From positions 1 through 16,051 of the forward strand of contig BNVZ01000012.1 in assembly GCA_025998475.1 (NCBI GenBank): a stretch of DNA of 16,051 nt, read 5' to 3'. Below the pieces are notes generated by a model that made no database searches, had not been told where the DNA came from, and saw only the letters and a list, made by a program, of their open reading frames with translations. This document shows positions 1 through 6,439 of the stretch, in pieces (positions within the stretch are counted from its first letter, which is position 1; each line of letters begins with the position of its first letter). The position numbers were made by a program, and so were the translations under genes. The DNA is from Endomicrobiia bacterium (GTDB taxonomy: Bacteria; Elusimicrobiota; Endomicrobiia; Endomicrobiales; Endomicrobiaceae).

Positions 1-53
1 GACAGCTTGATATGGCGTGGAAATATAATAAACCTGTAGTTATTCATTGTAGG
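1..53 (+). repeat. 53-bp inverted copy of an internal tatD segment
   Basis: These 53 bases are the exact reverse complement of positions 643-695, which lie inside tatD and encode the stretch ending in its metal-binding VIHCR motif. Similarity drops sharply after position 53. The copy may continue beyond the left edge of the window. It replaces the continuation of the radical SAM gene that enters from position 54. It is either a real inverted duplication or a fold-back chimera. Confidence 0.95.
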
Positions 54-227
54 ATCGCCTATAGACTCTATAACTTCTTGGTAAGACGGTTCCCGTTCAA
101 GCTTTAAATTATTACCGTTAAATTTATTAGCCCATTTATGTTTTATACAATACGGACATGCCATCATACATCTATTTGTTATATTTAAATACAAATTACC
201 TTCAAAAACATAAGAAACAGTGCTCAA
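54..227 (-). pseudogene. Truncated TatD-linked radical SAM protein (N-terminal 58 codons)
   Basis: The reading frame starts at a TTG (227-225) directly after an in-frame stop, with an AGGA ribosome site about 9 bases upstream. It encodes a typical radical SAM N-terminus: a short beta strand (residues 4-16), then the CX3CX2C iron-sulphur motif with C20, C24 and C27 (CMMACPYC), then a LEREPS motif near residues 45-50. CX3CX2C plus LxxEPS recalls the 'TatD family-associated radical SAM' family, whose substrate is not known to me. The position 43 bp downstream of tatD on the same strand agrees. Members are about 200 residues, so most of the protein is missing: after Asp58 (54-56) the frame runs into antisense tatD sequence (53-1). 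It is either a broken gene or an intact gene masked by a chimeric junction. Confidence 0.75.
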
Positions 228-270
228 TTAGTTTTTTCCTTTTATAAATAGACTAGTGGCTTTATTTTTA

Positions 271-1035
271 TCAAATATTAAAAAGTTTTACGGCATTGTC
301 AGCCGTTATTTCCGCTGTTTCATCAACAGACATATCTTTTATTGTCGCTATTTCTTTTACGATTTCCACAACATAAGACGGTTCATTTCTTCGTCCCCTG
401 TATTTTTGAGGAGCAAGATATGGACAATCAGTTTCAACCAATAATTTATTTATATCAATATTTAAAACAACTTGTTTTAAAGTTTCCGATTTCTTATACG
501 TCACAGGTCCGTCAATTCCAAGTAAAAACCCCATTTCAACAAATACTTTCGCCTGGTTTGCAGTACCGCAAAAACAATGTATAACACCTTTAGGAATTTT
601 TTTGTATTCTTTTAGAAAAACAATCATATCATCATAAGCGTCCCTACAATGAATAACTACAGGTTTATTATATTTCCACGCCATATCAAGCTGTCTTACA
701 AGAGATTCTTTTTGAATATTAATGTTACGCACAGAAGAATCATAATGATAGTCTAAACCAAATTCACCCACAGCTATACATTTTTTATTTTGAATTAAAG
801 TTTGAAGTTTATTGTAATCTTCAAAAGCAGCCTTAGGAGCATCAACAGGGTGAATACCAAACGATACAAAAACATTGTCTTTTTTTGAAAGCTCTAAAGC
901 TTTATCCCAATAACTCATTTCGCAAGATATTTCAATAATTTTTTCTACTCCAAAATCAAAAGCTCTCTTTATAACAGCTTCTCTATCGCCGTTAAATTTT
1001 AAATCTGTTACATGAACGTGCGTATCTATAATCAT
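271..1035 (-). CDS. tatD: TatD family metal-dependent hydrolase / deoxyribonuclease
   Basis: 254 residues, the usual length of the family. It is a TIM-barrel metal hydrolase of the amidohydrolase fold; TatD proteins act as 3'-5' exonucleases or DNases in the cytoplasm. All expected metal ligands are visible: H6 and H8 in the THVH motif, E91 in GEFGLDYH, H129 in VIHCRDA, H153 in VIHCFCG and D203 in ETDCPYLAP. The ATG start is supported by AGAGG (1041-1045) five bases upstream. It lies 153 bp after metG, as in the Bacillus metS-yabD arrangement, and before a TatD-linked radical SAM gene. An internal 53-bp segment (643-695) is duplicated in inverted form at the left edge of the window, but this copy of the gene is itself intact. 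Exact substrate is not predictable. Confidence 0.96.
   Translation of the reverse strand: MIIDTHVHVTDLKFNGDREAVIKRAFDFGVEKIIEISCEMSYWDKALELSKKDNVFVSFGIHPVDAPKAAFEDYNKLQTLIQNKKCIAVGEFGLDYHYDSSVRNINIQKESLVRQLDMAWKYNKPVVIHCRDAYDDMIVFLKEYKKIPKGVIHCFCGTANQAKVFVEMGFLLGIDGPVTYKKSETLKQVVLNIDINKLLVETDCPYLAPQKYRGRRNEPSYVVEIVKEIATIKDMSVDETAEITADNAVKLFNI
643..695 (-). repeat. tatD-internal arm of the 53-bp inverted repeat
   Basis: This segment codes for tatD residues from about 114 to 131 and is identical, in reverse complement, to positions 1-53. The spacer between the two arms is 589 bp and holds the 3' half of tatD plus the 5' end of the radical SAM gene. Confidence 0.95.
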
Positions 1036-1065
1036 TTAATCCTCTTTTCACACTCCGCTTTTTGA

Positions 1066-1114
1066 GAAAAAATAGTAAGCGGTGATAGATCGAGCAAAAT
1101 TATCATCAGCTTAC
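1066..1114 (-). terminator. Rho-independent terminator-like hairpin between metG and tatD
   Basis: GTAAGC+GGTGATA (1075-1087) pairs with TATCATC (1101-1107), a bulged A (1108) and GCTTAC (1109-1114). This gives 13 pairs including one G-U, around a 13-base loop. Read on the minus strand the stem is followed at once by a T-rich run (TATTTTTTCTC, 1074-1064). It sits 74 bp after metG and ends about 30 bp before the tatD start, so it could end metG transcripts or attenuate tatD expression. Confidence 0.6.
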
Positions 1115-1158
1115 GATTTATGCAAGAGAGCTAATAATCTTATATTACTTTCACAAGT

Positions 1159-1164
1159 ATTATA
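1159..1164 (-). promoter_or_regulatory. Possible -10 box for tatD
   Basis: A perfect TATAAT lies on the minus strand between metG and the hairpin above. No good -35 hexamer is present at 16-18 bp; the nearest TTGAAG is 22 bp upstream. If used, the transcript would carry the terminator-like hairpin in its leader. Confidence 0.2.
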
Positions 1165-1188
1165 CACCGCAACAAAAGTGACTATACT

Positions 1189-2727
1189 TCAAGTGATACG
1201 AGGAAAAAGTATTTCAGAAGCTTGGAGCTGCGCTGCGGAAACCGAAAACCCTGTTGCGGGAATTATAGTATCTGCAAAATATTTTTTTGCAACCTCATTT
1301 ATATTACCGCTTGCTCCTGTTATCTGCCATATTTTCTCAGAAATCACAGGCATAAACGGAAGCATATGCATTGCAATAATATCGGCAGTTTGTAAATAAG
1401 AATAAAGACAAGAGGCAAGTTTGTTCGTATCCGTTTTAGCAAGTTTCCACGGAGCATCAATTTCTATCTGTCTGTTGACAAGAGTAATTGCGCTCCGCAA
1501 AACCTCAGAAGCTTTATGCAACTCTAAATTGTCCATATTTTGAGCAAAACTTTTTTTAAGAATGCTTACCACTTCTTTTGCAAGCTCTAAATTAGGCTCT
1601 GTCCGTGGAACAGTAAGATTAAAATATTTCTCTGCCATCTTAGCAGTTCTAGAAATCAAATTACCTAAATTGTTTGCTAAATCCGTGTTGTATTGCAAAG
1701 TTAATCCCTGCCAAGAAATATCACCGTCATGACCAAACGGTATAAGAGTAGCCATAAGGTATCTAGCAGCGTCAACACCGTATTTATCAACAAGTTCTTT
1801 GGGAGAAATAACATTTCCCAAAGATTTTGACATTTTGCTACCGTTCAAAGTAAAAAAACCGTGAGAATAAACTTTTTTAGGGAGAGACAACCCAACGCCA
1901 ATTAAAATCGCAGGCCAAATTACTGAGTGAAACCATAAAATATCTTTTGCCATCAAATGCATGTCGGCAGCCCAATATTTTTGAAATTTAGATTTATCTT
2001 CAGGATAACCTATTGCGGCTATGTAGTTTACTAAAGCATCAACCCAAACATAAACGGTTTGCTCTTTACTAAAAGGAACAGGTATTCCCCACTCAATGGC
2101 AGTTCTTGAAAAACTTACGTCTTCAAGACCGAGTTTTAGTTTACCTATAATTTCATTTCTTCTTTCTTCAGGTTGTATTTCTATATATTCTTCATGACGC
2201 GGATCTGTTATTCTTTCCAAAAGAGCATTCTGAAAAGAAGATAATTTAAAAAAATAATTTTCTTCAGACTGAAGAACAGGTTTTGTTTTATGAAAAAGAC
2301 AGCAGCCGCTTTCATCCAAATCTTTAGGAACGTAAAATCTCTCGCAACCTACACAGTAGAGCCCTTCGTATTTCTTTTTAAATATAAGTCCCTTATCAAA
2401 TAAAATTTGAATTATTTTTTCTACGGCAATAGAATGTCTCTGCTCGGTAGTACGTATAAAATCCGTATACGAAATATTTAAAAGTTCCCATGCTTGTCTA
2501 AACTTTGCGCTCATTTCATCACAAAGTTTTTGAGGAGTAACGTCTTTTGCTTTTGCTGCAGCTGCAATTTTTGCACCGTGTTCGTCGGTTCCCGTAAGAA
2601 AGAATACATCATAATTATTTAATCTTTTCCATCTTGCCATAATATCTGCAGCTATAGTTGTGTAAGAATGCCCTACATGGGGGATATCGTTAACATAATA
2701 AATGGGGGTTGTAATATAAAACTTCAT
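1189..2727 (-). CDS. metG: Methionyl-tRNA synthetase
   Basis: 512 residues; charges tRNA-Met with methionine in the cytoplasm (class I synthetase). The HIGH signature appears as HVGH (17-20) and KMSKS at 298-302. A single zinc knuckle is formed by C125, C128, C142 or C143, and H146, the arrangement of the Thermus-type short enzyme. FLTGTDEHG (43-51) and the WVDALVNY segment (228-235) are also typical. The C-terminal EMAP-like tRNA-binding domain found in longer bacterial enzymes is absent, as is normal for 500-520-residue forms. Its ATG shares one base with the ricT stop codon (TGATG), which indicates translational coupling. Position next to ricT and tatD matches the conserved Bacillus-type cluster. 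Confidence 0.97.
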   Translation of the reverse strand: MKFYITTPIYYVNDIPHVGHSYTTIAADIMARWKRLNNYDVFFLTGTDEHGAKIAAAAKAKDVTPQKLCDEMSAKFRQAWELLNISYTDFIRTTEQRHSIAVEKIIQILFDKGLIFKKKYEGLYCVGCERFYVPKDLDESGCCLFHKTKPVLQSEENYFFKLSSFQNALLERITDPRHEEYIEIQPEERRNEIIGKLKLGLEDVSFSRTAIEWGIPVPFSKEQTVYVWVDALVNYIAAIGYPEDKSKFQKYWAADMHLMAKDILWFHSVIWPAILIGVGLSLPKKVYSHGFFTLNGSKMSKSLGNVISPKELVDKYGVDAARYLMATLIPFGHDGDISWQGLTLQYNTDLANNLGNLISRTAKMAEKYFNLTVPRTEPNLELAKEVVSILKKSFAQNMDNLELHKASEVLRSAITLVNRQIEIDAPWKLAKTDTNKLASCLYSYLQTADIIAMHMLPFMPVISEKIWQITGASGNINEVAKKYFADTIIPATGFSVSAAQLQASEILFPRIT

Positions 2728-3533
2728 CAGCTTTCCAGTCCATTGTTATCCTTAATTTGTTTTATTGTGAATATTTTAAATGACCTGTCTCCGAAATCAA
2801 CAGTCACCTTTTCTTTTACACAATCTATGGCAACAAGTTTTGCCTTGCCTCCAGGTGTTAAAATCATTGTCCCTACATCAGGAAGATCTTTCTTTACATT
2901 TCTATATGTATCATTTTCATAAGATATACAGCACATAAGCCTATTGCACAAACCCGTCAGTTTTAAAGAATTTGAAGATAAATCTTGGTCTTTTAGCATA
3001 TCTGTAGTCACTAAATTAAAATTTTTTAAAAAACTCTGGCAACACAAAAGCTGTCCACATATGCCTATCCCTCCAATCATTTTTGATTCATCCCTTGCGC
3101 CTATTTGCACCATTTGTATTCTTGTTTTTAAAGTACGCCCAAGATCTCTAATAAGTTCTCTAAAATCAACTCTTATTTCAGAAGTATAGTATACAAAGAG
3201 CTTTGAGCGATCGAAAGTGTGCTGAACACATGTTAATTTCATATCAAGCTTGTGATCTTTGGCTTTTTTCATAACTATTGTGTAAGTTTCCAAATTTCTT
3301 TTTTCATTTCTTGAAAGTCTTCGTATATCTTCTTCTGTCATTCTTCTTAAGATTTTACCTATAGGAGATTGATCTTTCTGCACACTCTTTTCTTTTTCGC
3401 AAATTATTCCGATCTCGACACCGTGCCCAGTTTCTAGTATAACTTTGTCGTTCAATTTCAAATCAAAATGTCCGACATCGGCGTACATCATATCTTTAGT
3501 TTTTCTCAGCATTACTCCAATAACAATTGGCAT
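2727..3533 (-). CDS. ricT: PSP1/RicT (YaaT)-family protein
   Basis: 268 residues from the start chosen here. A reading frame 12 codons longer begins at 3569, but the ATG at 3533 has a strong AAGGAG five bases upstream and gives the family's typical N-terminus (MPIVIGV). The protein has the PSP1 domain with its conserved cysteine clusters: GICGQLLCC (C159, C164, C165) and GLCNRLMCC (C196, C201, C202). In Bacillus, RicT joins RicA and RicF in an iron-sulphur-binding complex that affects RNase Y-dependent RNA processing, competence and sporulation. No RicA or RicF partner is visible here, so the role in this organism is open. It is co-transcribed with metG (1-base overlap). The usual close spacing to holB is broken by about 680 bp of foreign-looking DNA. 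Confidence 0.93.
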   Translation of the reverse strand: MPIVIGVMLRKTKDMMYADVGHFDLKLNDKVILETGHGVEIGIICEKEKSVQKDQSPIGKILRRMTEEDIRRLSRNEKRNLETYTIVMKKAKDHKLDMKLTCVQHTFDRSKLFVYYTSEIRVDFRELIRDLGRTLKTRIQMVQIGARDESKMIGGIGICGQLLCCQSFLKNFNLVTTDMLKDQDLSSNSLKLTGLCNRLMCCISYENDTYRNVKKDLPDVGTMILTPGGKAKLVAIDCVKEKVTVDFGDRSFKIFTIKQIKDNNGLES

Positions 3534-3738
3534 AACATCTCCTTCTGAAATGGACAAATACTCAGCCATTTTTTCTGAATATTTCAGTTACCTTGCTTCT
3601 TTTTAGTCAAACAAAACGAAGGAATCCATATGAGGTTCTTCCTAGGGGACATTGTTTCATAGCCCACGCAAACTTGCCCCGCAAAATATTCTTATACTCA
3701 CTACAAATGACGATGAAGGTGACGATGTTCCAGCATCA

Positions 3739-3822
3739 CCCCTAGCCCTCCTAACCCCCCCCCAGTCAATTCCCACTCCCTATCACAAGCGATATCCCCC
3801 CCCCAGACCCAGCCACAATCCC
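3739..3822 (-). repeat. G-quadruplex-type cluster with two 9-G tracts
   Basis: On the minus strand, which is the sense strand of the operon, eight runs of three or more G occur in 84 bp. They lie at 3820-3822, 3808-3810, 3796-3804 (nine), 3778-3780, 3772-3774, 3755-3763 (nine), 3746-3748 and 3739-3742 (four). The 3739-3763 part alone satisfies the G3+N1-7 quadruplex rule. The mRNA between holB and ricT could fold into a quadruplex, and the homopolymers are prone to slippage. Confidence 0.8.
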
Positions 3823-3879
3823 AGCCATACGAACCTCATCCACAACAACCCTAAGCTCAGTGATCTCGGCCTCAGTCAT
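3766..3879 (-). CDS. Possible 37-residue small protein with Gly-rich hydrophobic tail
   Basis: The ATG at 3879 has a good AGAAGG site six bases or so upstream and overlaps the stop of the preceding frame as ATGA. The peptide begins MTEAEITELR, an acidic helix-like half, and ends in a hydrophobic Gly-rich half (MAGIVAGSGGG, then ISLVIGSGN). The 9-G tract at 3804-3796 encodes its GGG. A tenth G would shift the frame and extend the product to about 59 residues, ending at a TAG at 3703-3701. It may be a real small gene, a slippage-controlled one, or just a fragment of the decayed gene above. Confidence 0.25.
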   Translation of the reverse strand: MTEAEITELRVVVDEVRMAGIVAGSGGGISLVIGSGN

Positions 3880-3947
3880 ATCCTTCTCTCCCTCTTCTTC
3901 TCCGCAACCTCATACCTCCTCATGGCCTTTTCTTTTGGTGAAGAAGA

Positions 3948-3975
3948 CGATGATGATGTGGTGATGATGATGAAC
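3948..3975. repeat. GAT/ATG triplet repeat
   Basis: Imperfect trinucleotide tract (GATGATGATGTGGTGATGATGATGA on the plus strand, 25 bases at its core, split here by one GTG). On the minus strand its three frames read as runs of His, Ile or Ser, so single-base slippage swaps one homopolymeric peptide for another. Confidence 0.7.
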
Positions 3976-4144
3976 TTGAAGATAAACCCGCGAACTGCCC
4001 GAGCTTGGACTTGAAGATGAATTCGAGCTACTTGGGCTAGCTGGGCTTGAATCTGCTTCTTTTATTTCTTCTATTTTCTCTGGAGTAGCATGCCTTCTGT
4101 TTACAAGTTTAGCGTTCTTTAGTTTTAACTTTAGCGGGTTAAAA

Positions 4145-4180
4145 GCAACTGGAATTTCGGGTTGAGCCCGAAGATGACAG
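4145..4180. repeat. RPE-like palindromic intergenic element (degenerate)
   Basis: TTCGGG (4156-4161) and CCCGAA (4167-4172) form a hairpin with a five-base loop, flanked by ACTGGA on the left and GATGACAG on the right. This CTGGA-[palindrome]-ATGACA layout resembles dispersed palindromic elements of Rickettsia, Wolbachia and other host-associated bacteria. Only one copy is seen in this window, so the assignment rests on resemblance. Confidence 0.4.
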
Positions 4181-4215
4181 CAAGAGACATTGTAATAAAT
4201 ATTATGCATGAGACC

Positions 4216-5181
4216 CTAATGTTGTTTGGATATAAAGGTATTTTTTAAATCCAGTAAGTCAAAAAATAAATTATCCAAAACCGTTTGAGCATTCACATTT
4301 TTAAGAAGCAAAGTTCTCGAAACATTTAACGAATCAAGAGCAGGCGCGACTTCTCTAGGATATGCTCTGAAATCTCTTTTTGCTTCTGCTATCATTGCAT
4401 CAACGCATTCCAAAGCACCTGTTCTTGCTGTATTTTTTGAAATCTCCAAAATTTCAGAAACATAAAAATTTTGAGTTTTCAACTTACACCATAAAGAAAA
4501 CCCTTCTATTTCTTTTTTATCAACAAGTTTTTTTGCAATTTCTAAAGAACCCTCGCTTAACTCAGCTGTTTCTTGAGCTTTTTGCGCATTTATCGAACAA
4601 TTCAACACAAGCCAGCTTGATATTTCGCTTTTCCCTAAAGGCTGAAAAAACAAAGTCTGTAAACGGGAAACTACTGTTTTAGGTATTGTTTCTTTATGTT
4701 TTGCAATTAAAATTATGACTGTATTTTCTGGAGGTTCTTCAAGCGTTTTAAGCAACGAGTTTGCTGCCGCAATATTCATTTTTTCTGCAGGGTCTATAAT
4801 AAAAACTTTCCATTTTCCTTCATGTATTTTTGTTGCAACTTCTTTCTGCATATATCTCATTGTCTCAATTTTTAACACTTTTTGTTTCTCTAAATCTTCT
4901 TCCTCAAACTCTGCTTGCTTTGCAAAATCTATGAGATGTAAGTCGGGATGAATGTTCTTAGCTATTTTTTTGCAAGATAGGCATACTCCGCAGGCACCAA
5001 TGTCTGTTTGAGCAAAATCATTCGTAGTGCAGTTTAGAATTTTTGCAAATTCCACAGCCATAAGACGCTTGCCCACCCCGTCCTGCCCCATAAAAACATA
5101 GGCATGCGCAAGTTTGCCACCTTTTATTTGGCTAGAGAGTATTTTTTTTATTTTCTGCTGGCCTAATATGTTATCAAACAT
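4216..5181 (-). CDS. holB: DNA polymerase III delta' subunit
   Basis: 321 residues, a normal size. A subunit of the clamp-loader complex that places the sliding clamp on DNA during replication. It is an AAA+ protein with a Walker-A-like GQDGVGKR (32-39), a zinc module with C51, C64, C67 and C70 (CGVCLSC), the NSLLKTLEEPP block (141-151), and the sensor-1 region VVSRLQT at 171-176. The SRC motif reads SRL, a substitution of the usual Cys at a position where delta' often varies. The start ATG lies inside the end of tmk (8-bp overlap), and tmk-holB adjacency is widespread in bacteria. Its TAG stop is followed by an in-frame open stretch of about 100 codons, but the protein is full length without it. 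Confidence 0.94.
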   Translation of the reverse strand: MFDNILGQQKIKKILSSQIKGGKLAHAYVFMGQDGVGKRLMAVEFAKILNCTTNDFAQTDIGACGVCLSCKKIAKNIHPDLHLIDFAKQAEFEEEDLEKQKVLKIETMRYMQKEVATKIHEGKWKVFIIDPAEKMNIAAANSLLKTLEEPPENTVIILIAKHKETIPKTVVSRLQTLFFQPLGKSEISSWLVLNCSINAQKAQETAELSEGSLEIAKKLVDKKEIEGFSLWCKLKTQNFYVSEILEISKNTARTGALECVDAMIAEAKRDFRAYPREVAPALDSLNVSRTLLLKNVNAQTVLDNLFFDLLDLKNTFISKQH

Positions 5182-5821
5182 ATAATACTCTACCTATGAT
5201 TTCTCTTATTAAGTCTTGTGTTTCCTCGGGTGTTTTTTGAGTTTTAACAACTTTTATTCTTTTTGGATATTTTTTTGCCTGACTTAAATATCCATTTCTT
5301 ACGCTGTTATGAAATCGAATAGATTCTCTCTCTATTCTATCGCCGTCTGTGCCATAAGATTCTTTATTTAATTTTTTTGCTTTTGTTAACCCTTTAAAAG
5401 GTACTATATCAAGATGTATTGTTAAGGTCGGAGATATCCCAAAGGACGCAGTAAAGTTAAGTTTATTTATAAGCTCTACGCTCAATTTTCTTCCATACCC
5501 CTGATATGCAACAGTTGCATCGGTAAATCTATCGCAAATGACCACTTTCCCGGATTTTAGAGAAGGGATAACAAGCTCCTTCATATGTTGCGCCCTTGCT
5601 GCTTCATAGAGAAAAAGTTCGCTCAAAGGCACAAGATGTAGGCCAGGATTTAAAAGAATGCGTCTTATAGCTTCAGCTAAAACAGTACCTCCTGGCTCTC
5701 TTGTGAGAAGAACTTCATAATTTTTTTGCTCAAAAAATTTTTTTAAAAGCAGAGACTGAGTAGTTTTTCCTGAACCTTCTCCACCCTCAATGGTAATAAA
5801 AATATGCTTTTTTTTCATCAT
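5174..5821 (-). CDS. tmk: Thymidylate kinase
   Basis: 215 residues. Phosphorylates dTMP to dTDP with ATP, an essential step to dTTP for DNA synthesis. The P-loop is at 13-21 (GGEGSGKTT). TREPGG at 40-45 and CDRFTDATVAYQGYGR around 95-110 provide the dTMP and catalytic Asp-Arg contacts, and GDRIERE marks the lid region. ATG codons at 5821 and 5818 are both possible and no clear Shine-Dalgarno sequence precedes either. First gene of the minus-strand cluster; it overlaps holB by 8 bp, linking dTTP supply and replication machinery in one transcript. Nothing is missing or unusual in the domain. Confidence 0.97.
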   Translation of the reverse strand: MMKKKHIFITIEGGEGSGKTTQSLLLKKFFEQKNYEVLLTREPGGTVLAEAIRRILLNPGLHLVPLSELFLYEAARAQHMKELVIPSLKSGKVVICDRFTDATVAYQGYGRKLSVELINKLNFTASFGISPTLTIHLDIVPFKGLTKAKKLNKESYGTDGDRIERESIRFHNSVRNGYLSQAKKYPKRIKVVKTQKTPEETQDLIREIIGRVLYV

Positions 5822-5926
5822 GTTTTACCAAGTATTTGTTGGCGCAAACATCTCTGCATAGCATTGCTGTAATCGAAAATTCTGACACTCACAGAAATTA
5901 GACCTTTTTAAACCTATAGTTTTAAA

Positions 5927-5932
5927 ATTATA
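5927..5932 (-). promoter_or_regulatory. Possible -10 box upstream of the tmk operon
   Basis: TATAAT on the minus strand about 105 bp before the tmk start, in an AT-rich stretch. A TTGAGA lies about 20 bp upstream of it, too far for an ideal -35, so support is weak. It is the best candidate I see for the divergent minus-strand operon. Confidence 0.25.
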
Positions 5933-6439
5933 TATCCAAGCTTTAAATTAAATCTCAAAAATCCAAAACGCTTTCTTCTGTTTCTATATCTGTCAGACAT
6001 TGTTTTAAACATCTACAAAACGTTTGTGCCAGTTTGTTCTCATGGTTATTCTATTGTGCTTATTATACTTCTTTTTCAAGAAACAACCACTAATGGTTTG
6101 GAAAAAGGCAAACAAATACCCTACAAGACTCTGTCTGCCACCACTTTTTTACAAAAAAAAAGATAACTACTACAATAATGCATTTCTAGACAGACTAAGT
6201 ATACATTTCCATACCAAACTTTATATATCTTACCAAATCTAGAAGTTTTAGAGAAGCCTGATATTTGAGAAATGTGGAAAACCCATAAAAACAAGTAAAG
6301 TTTGGGTTTTGGGCATGGACAACAACTGTCAAAGCCTTGTCAAACGAACGAAAACATGCCAAAAAAACGACTTTTGCGGCTAAAAAAGGTTTTGCAAAAA
6401 AGTCTAATCACGCACGTATTGAACCAAAAAATGTATAAT

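Larger units (their letters stand above)
3701..4209 (-). pseudogene. Possible frame-shifted gene with a Ser-rich linker (unrecognised)
   Basis: Protein-like stretches follow one another on the minus strand in different frames. An N-terminal part (from ATG 4209) ends in a Ser/Pro-rich linker (about 4050-3990). A Ser run continues in another frame across a TCA/CAT triplet tract (about 3976-3950). Next comes a charged segment (KEKAMRRYEVAEKKRERR, ending at the TGA at 3878-3876). Then a frame starting at ATG 3879 leads through a 9-G tract. Joining them needs about four frameshifts, mostly at simple repeats, which suggests a decayed gene. Composition differs strongly from the flanking genes, hinting at acquisition. 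The ATG at 4209 lies six bases after the holB stop and in the same frame. An alternative is that none of it is coding. No function is assigned. Confidence 0.35.
3534..4215. other. Insert of anomalous composition between holB and ricT
   Basis: In related clusters holB and ricT are nearly adjacent; here 682 bp separate them. Positions 3721-3900 are about 56% GC against roughly one third elsewhere, with 83 C but only 18 G on the plus strand by my count. The segment holds two 9-base C tracts, a GAT-type triplet repeat and an RPE-like palindrome, described separately. The minus strand shows a chain of protein-like fragments in shifting frames, the plus strand one proline-rich open frame. I recognise no family. 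Confidence 0.75.

Noticed and set aside
1082..1399. Plus-strand open frame over the end of metG
   Set aside because: Most of it is antisense to the well-supported metG coding sequence.
3534..3569. 12-codon N-terminal extension of ricT from an ATG at 3569
   Set aside because: No Shine-Dalgarno sequence precedes 3569, whereas AAGGAG precedes the ATG at 3533, which gives the family-typical MPxVxGV start.
3652..4014. Plus-strand open frame of 120 codons, Pro-rich, with TTG start and an AGGGG nearby
   Set aside because: The plus strand here is about 46% C and 10% G, which depletes stop codons, so long open frames are expected by chance. It runs against the operon and has poly-Pro and poly-Asp stretches from simple repeats. 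Not fully excluded.
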